From contig CALRCT010000029.1 of NCBI GenBank assembly GCA_943354655.1, forward strand, positions 1 to 5,765: a stretch of 5,765 bases of DNA, in the 5' to 3' direction. The stretch is from an uncultured Candidatus Saccharimonas sp. Its GTDB lineage: Bacteria > Patescibacteriota > Saccharimonadia > Saccharimonadales > SZUA-47. Shown here in pieces: positions 4,789-5,765 of this stretch (its first letter is position 1; each line of letters begins with the position of its first letter). The notes under the pieces are model-generated. The model saw only the letters and a list, made by a program, of their open reading frames with translations, made no database searches and was not told where the DNA came from. Made by a program: the position numbers and the translations under genes.

Positions 4789-4794
4789 ATAAGT
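4744..4794. other. Candidate DNA unwinding element
   Basis: After the tandem boxes and GGGCC (4739-4743) comes a block of about 50 bp with only about 18% G+C. It includes AATAATAAGTAAATTAAA and a GATAGATA run, and ends at the dnaN ribosome site. Position and composition match a duplex unwinding element. No clean DnaA-trio series in the expected direction is visible beyond a single CTA. Confidence 0.6.
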
Positions 4795-4805
4795 GGAGAA
4801 CTTTT

Positions 4806-5765
4806 ATGAAGCTTCAAGTAACCCAAGAAAACCTTAGCCGAGCACTAGCAGCCGTAGGACGAATAGCGTCGGGTCGCAATACCCTACCCATCTTGTCTAA
4901 TGTGTTGCTTGCTACCGTAGACAACAGACTTAAGTTGGCCGCAACTAACCTTGAAGTTGCTATGACCGAGACTATTGGCGCCAAAATTAGTAACGAAGGA
5001 ACCATTACCGTACCTGCCCGACTATTCCAGGATTTGGTTAACGCGGTTCCTGACGGAGTAATATCGTTAGAGTTGTCAGAAAACAAACTTCTTGTTACTA
5101 CCGACGGTTACGAATCTGTAATTAACGGTACTTCTGCCGAAGAATATCCAGTAATGCCAGCCCTTAACGGCGGCTCTTCTTTAACTATACCGGCTACTTT
5201 ATTTAAGAAAACACTACAACAAGTAGTGGGCGCAGCAAGCAGCGACGACGCTCGACCTATTTTAACTGCAGTATACCTACATTCACACGAAGGTAGCCTG
5301 TACGCCGTAGCAACAGACAGTTATAGGTTGGCCGAAAAGCGACTTCAGGACTGTAAAGAAGCTGTTAGTTTACTAATTCCCGCTTCTTCTCTTCAGGATG
5401 TATTAAGAATAATTCAGGACGACACTACAGATGTGGTTATTACGTACGACGACCTACAAGCGCGTTTTGTAGTCGGCGACGTTGAACTTATTACAAGACT
5501 AATAGACGGAACTTATCCCGATTACCGCAAGCTAATTCCTTCAGAATTTAAAACTTCTGCTGTACTAAAAAAAGCCGACTTTTCTAATATTACTAAGGTT
5601 TCTAGTTTGTTTGCCCGCGAAGTGGCAGGAAGCGTGACCCTTAAAGTAGACGCAGACGAAGGCCAGCTAAGTATTAGGTCTGTTGCTTCACAAATAGGCG
5701 AAAACACCGCTCGGGCATCCGCAGAAGCTGTGGGATCTGGCGACGTTACGTTAAACTCTCGTTAC
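4806..5765 (+). CDS. dnaN: DNA polymerase III beta subunit (sliding clamp), partial
   Basis: The ring-shaped clamp that tethers DNA polymerase III to DNA. ATG 4806 is preceded by GTGGAG (4793-4798), 7 nt upstream. The frame is open for exactly 320 codons to the window edge; the family is about 365-375 residues, so roughly the last 50 are missing. Three clamp domains are seen: domain 1 (about 1-120, starting MKLQVTQENLSRALAAVGRI), domain 2 (about 125-245) and most of domain 3. Recognisable family stretches are RNTLPILSNVLL (24-35), RPILTAVYLHS (150-160), ATDSYRLAEKR (169-179), LIDGTYPDYRKLIP (232-245) and, at the edge, LNSRY, matching the conserved N-x-RY of domain 3. No separate promoter is obvious, so it may be read from dnaA or from an undetected promoter in the spacer. 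Confidence 0.98.
   Translation, partial: MKLQVTQENLSRALAAVGRIASGRNTLPILSNVLLATVDNRLKLAATNLEVAMTETIGAKISNEGTITVPARLFQDLVNAVPDGVISLELSENKLLVTTDGYESVINGTSAEEYPVMPALNGGSSLTIPATLFKKTLQQVVGAASSDDARPILTAVYLHSHEGSLYAVATDSYRLAEKRLQDCKEAVSLLIPASSLQDVLRIIQDDTTDVVITYDDLQARFVVGDVELITRLIDGTYPDYRKLIPSEFKTSAVLKKADFSNITKVSSLFAREVAGSVTLKVDADEGQLSIRSVASQIGENTARASAEAVGSGDVTLNSRY

Larger units (their letters stand above)
4524..4805. other. oriC: Downstream half of the replication origin (dnaA-dnaN spacer)
   Basis: A 282-bp spacer, unusually long for dnaA-dnaN if it had no role. It has a perfect minus-strand DnaA box (TGTGTATAA, 4550-4558), a one-mismatch minus-strand box (GGTGTATAA, 4623-4631), weaker matches around 4642-4685, two perfect tandem plus-strand boxes (4721-4738), a GGGCC patch and an AT-rich block up to the dnaN ribosome site. 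This arrangement resembles the incC/unwinding side of the Bacillus subtilis origin. Confidence 0.8.

Noticed and set aside
4814..5707. Minus-strand ORFs inside dnaN (4814-5086, 5522-5707)
   Set aside because: Shadows of the clamp gene, whose plus-strand translation shows the family motifs throughout.
1..5765. Alternative genetic code (UGA as glycine)
   Set aside because: All genes translate cleanly without in-frame TGA, and conserved glycines use GGN codons. TGA is simply not used among the few stops seen.

Overview
This window is a bacterial chromosomal origin region. The order is: a partial membrane-anchored protein, a 51-residue ORF, jag/khpB, yidC, rnpA and rpmH on the minus strand, then an intergenic origin segment, then dnaA and dnaN on the plus strand. 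This is the widely conserved rnpA-rpmH/dnaA-dnaN arrangement, with genes pointing away from the origin on both sides. Several traits suggest a small-genome Patescibacteria/CPR lineage, most plausibly Saccharibacteria: AT-rich DNA, a KhpB without the N-terminal Jag domain, a short YidC without a lipoprotein signal, no yidD between rnpA and yidC, and leaderless-looking rpmH and rnpA. The lineage is inferred from gene content and protein style, not from a search. All complete genes stop with TAA or TAG, and no in-frame TGA is needed, so nothing points to the UGA=Gly code of Gracilibacteria/SR1.

Left arm (1-2869, all minus). rpmH (2732-2869) has a good promoter (TTGACT-17-TAATAT) and its own intrinsic terminator (2681-2709), so it is probably a single-gene unit. 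rnpA starts just after that terminator, with a candidate -10 box 10 nt from its ATG. A 163-bp gap between rnpA and yidC holds an elaborate dyad, preceded by a perfect TATAAT. It can be read as a switchable leader of a yidC-jag-small-ORF operon. yidC, jag and the 51-residue ORF follow with gaps of 6 and 13 bp. A separate partial gene with one N-terminal membrane segment runs off the left edge.

Origin. DnaA boxes (TTATNCACA type) flank dnaA on both sides. Upstream (2972-3096) are two plus-strand boxes 21 bp apart with a CTA/TTA trinucleotide run between them, two minus-strand boxes, and an interrupted inverted repeat. Downstream, in the dnaA-dnaN spacer, are one perfect minus-strand box, one near-perfect minus-strand box, and two perfect head-to-tail plus-strand boxes (4721-4738). 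The head-to-tail pair is followed at once by GGGCC and about 50 bp of roughly 82% AT DNA, which is the best candidate for the unwinding element. This resembles a bipartite origin of the Bacillus subtilis kind.

Right arm. dnaA most likely starts at GTG 3159, behind AGGGG, giving 454 residues with complete AAA+ and DNA-binding domains. dnaN starts at 4806 and is cut by the window edge after 320 codons. Together the genes cover replication initiation (DnaA), the sliding clamp (DnaN), ribosomal protein L34, the RNase P protein subunit, membrane protein insertion (YidC) and an RNA-binding KH-R3H protein (KhpB). I see no mobile element, tRNA, rRNA or CRISPR array.
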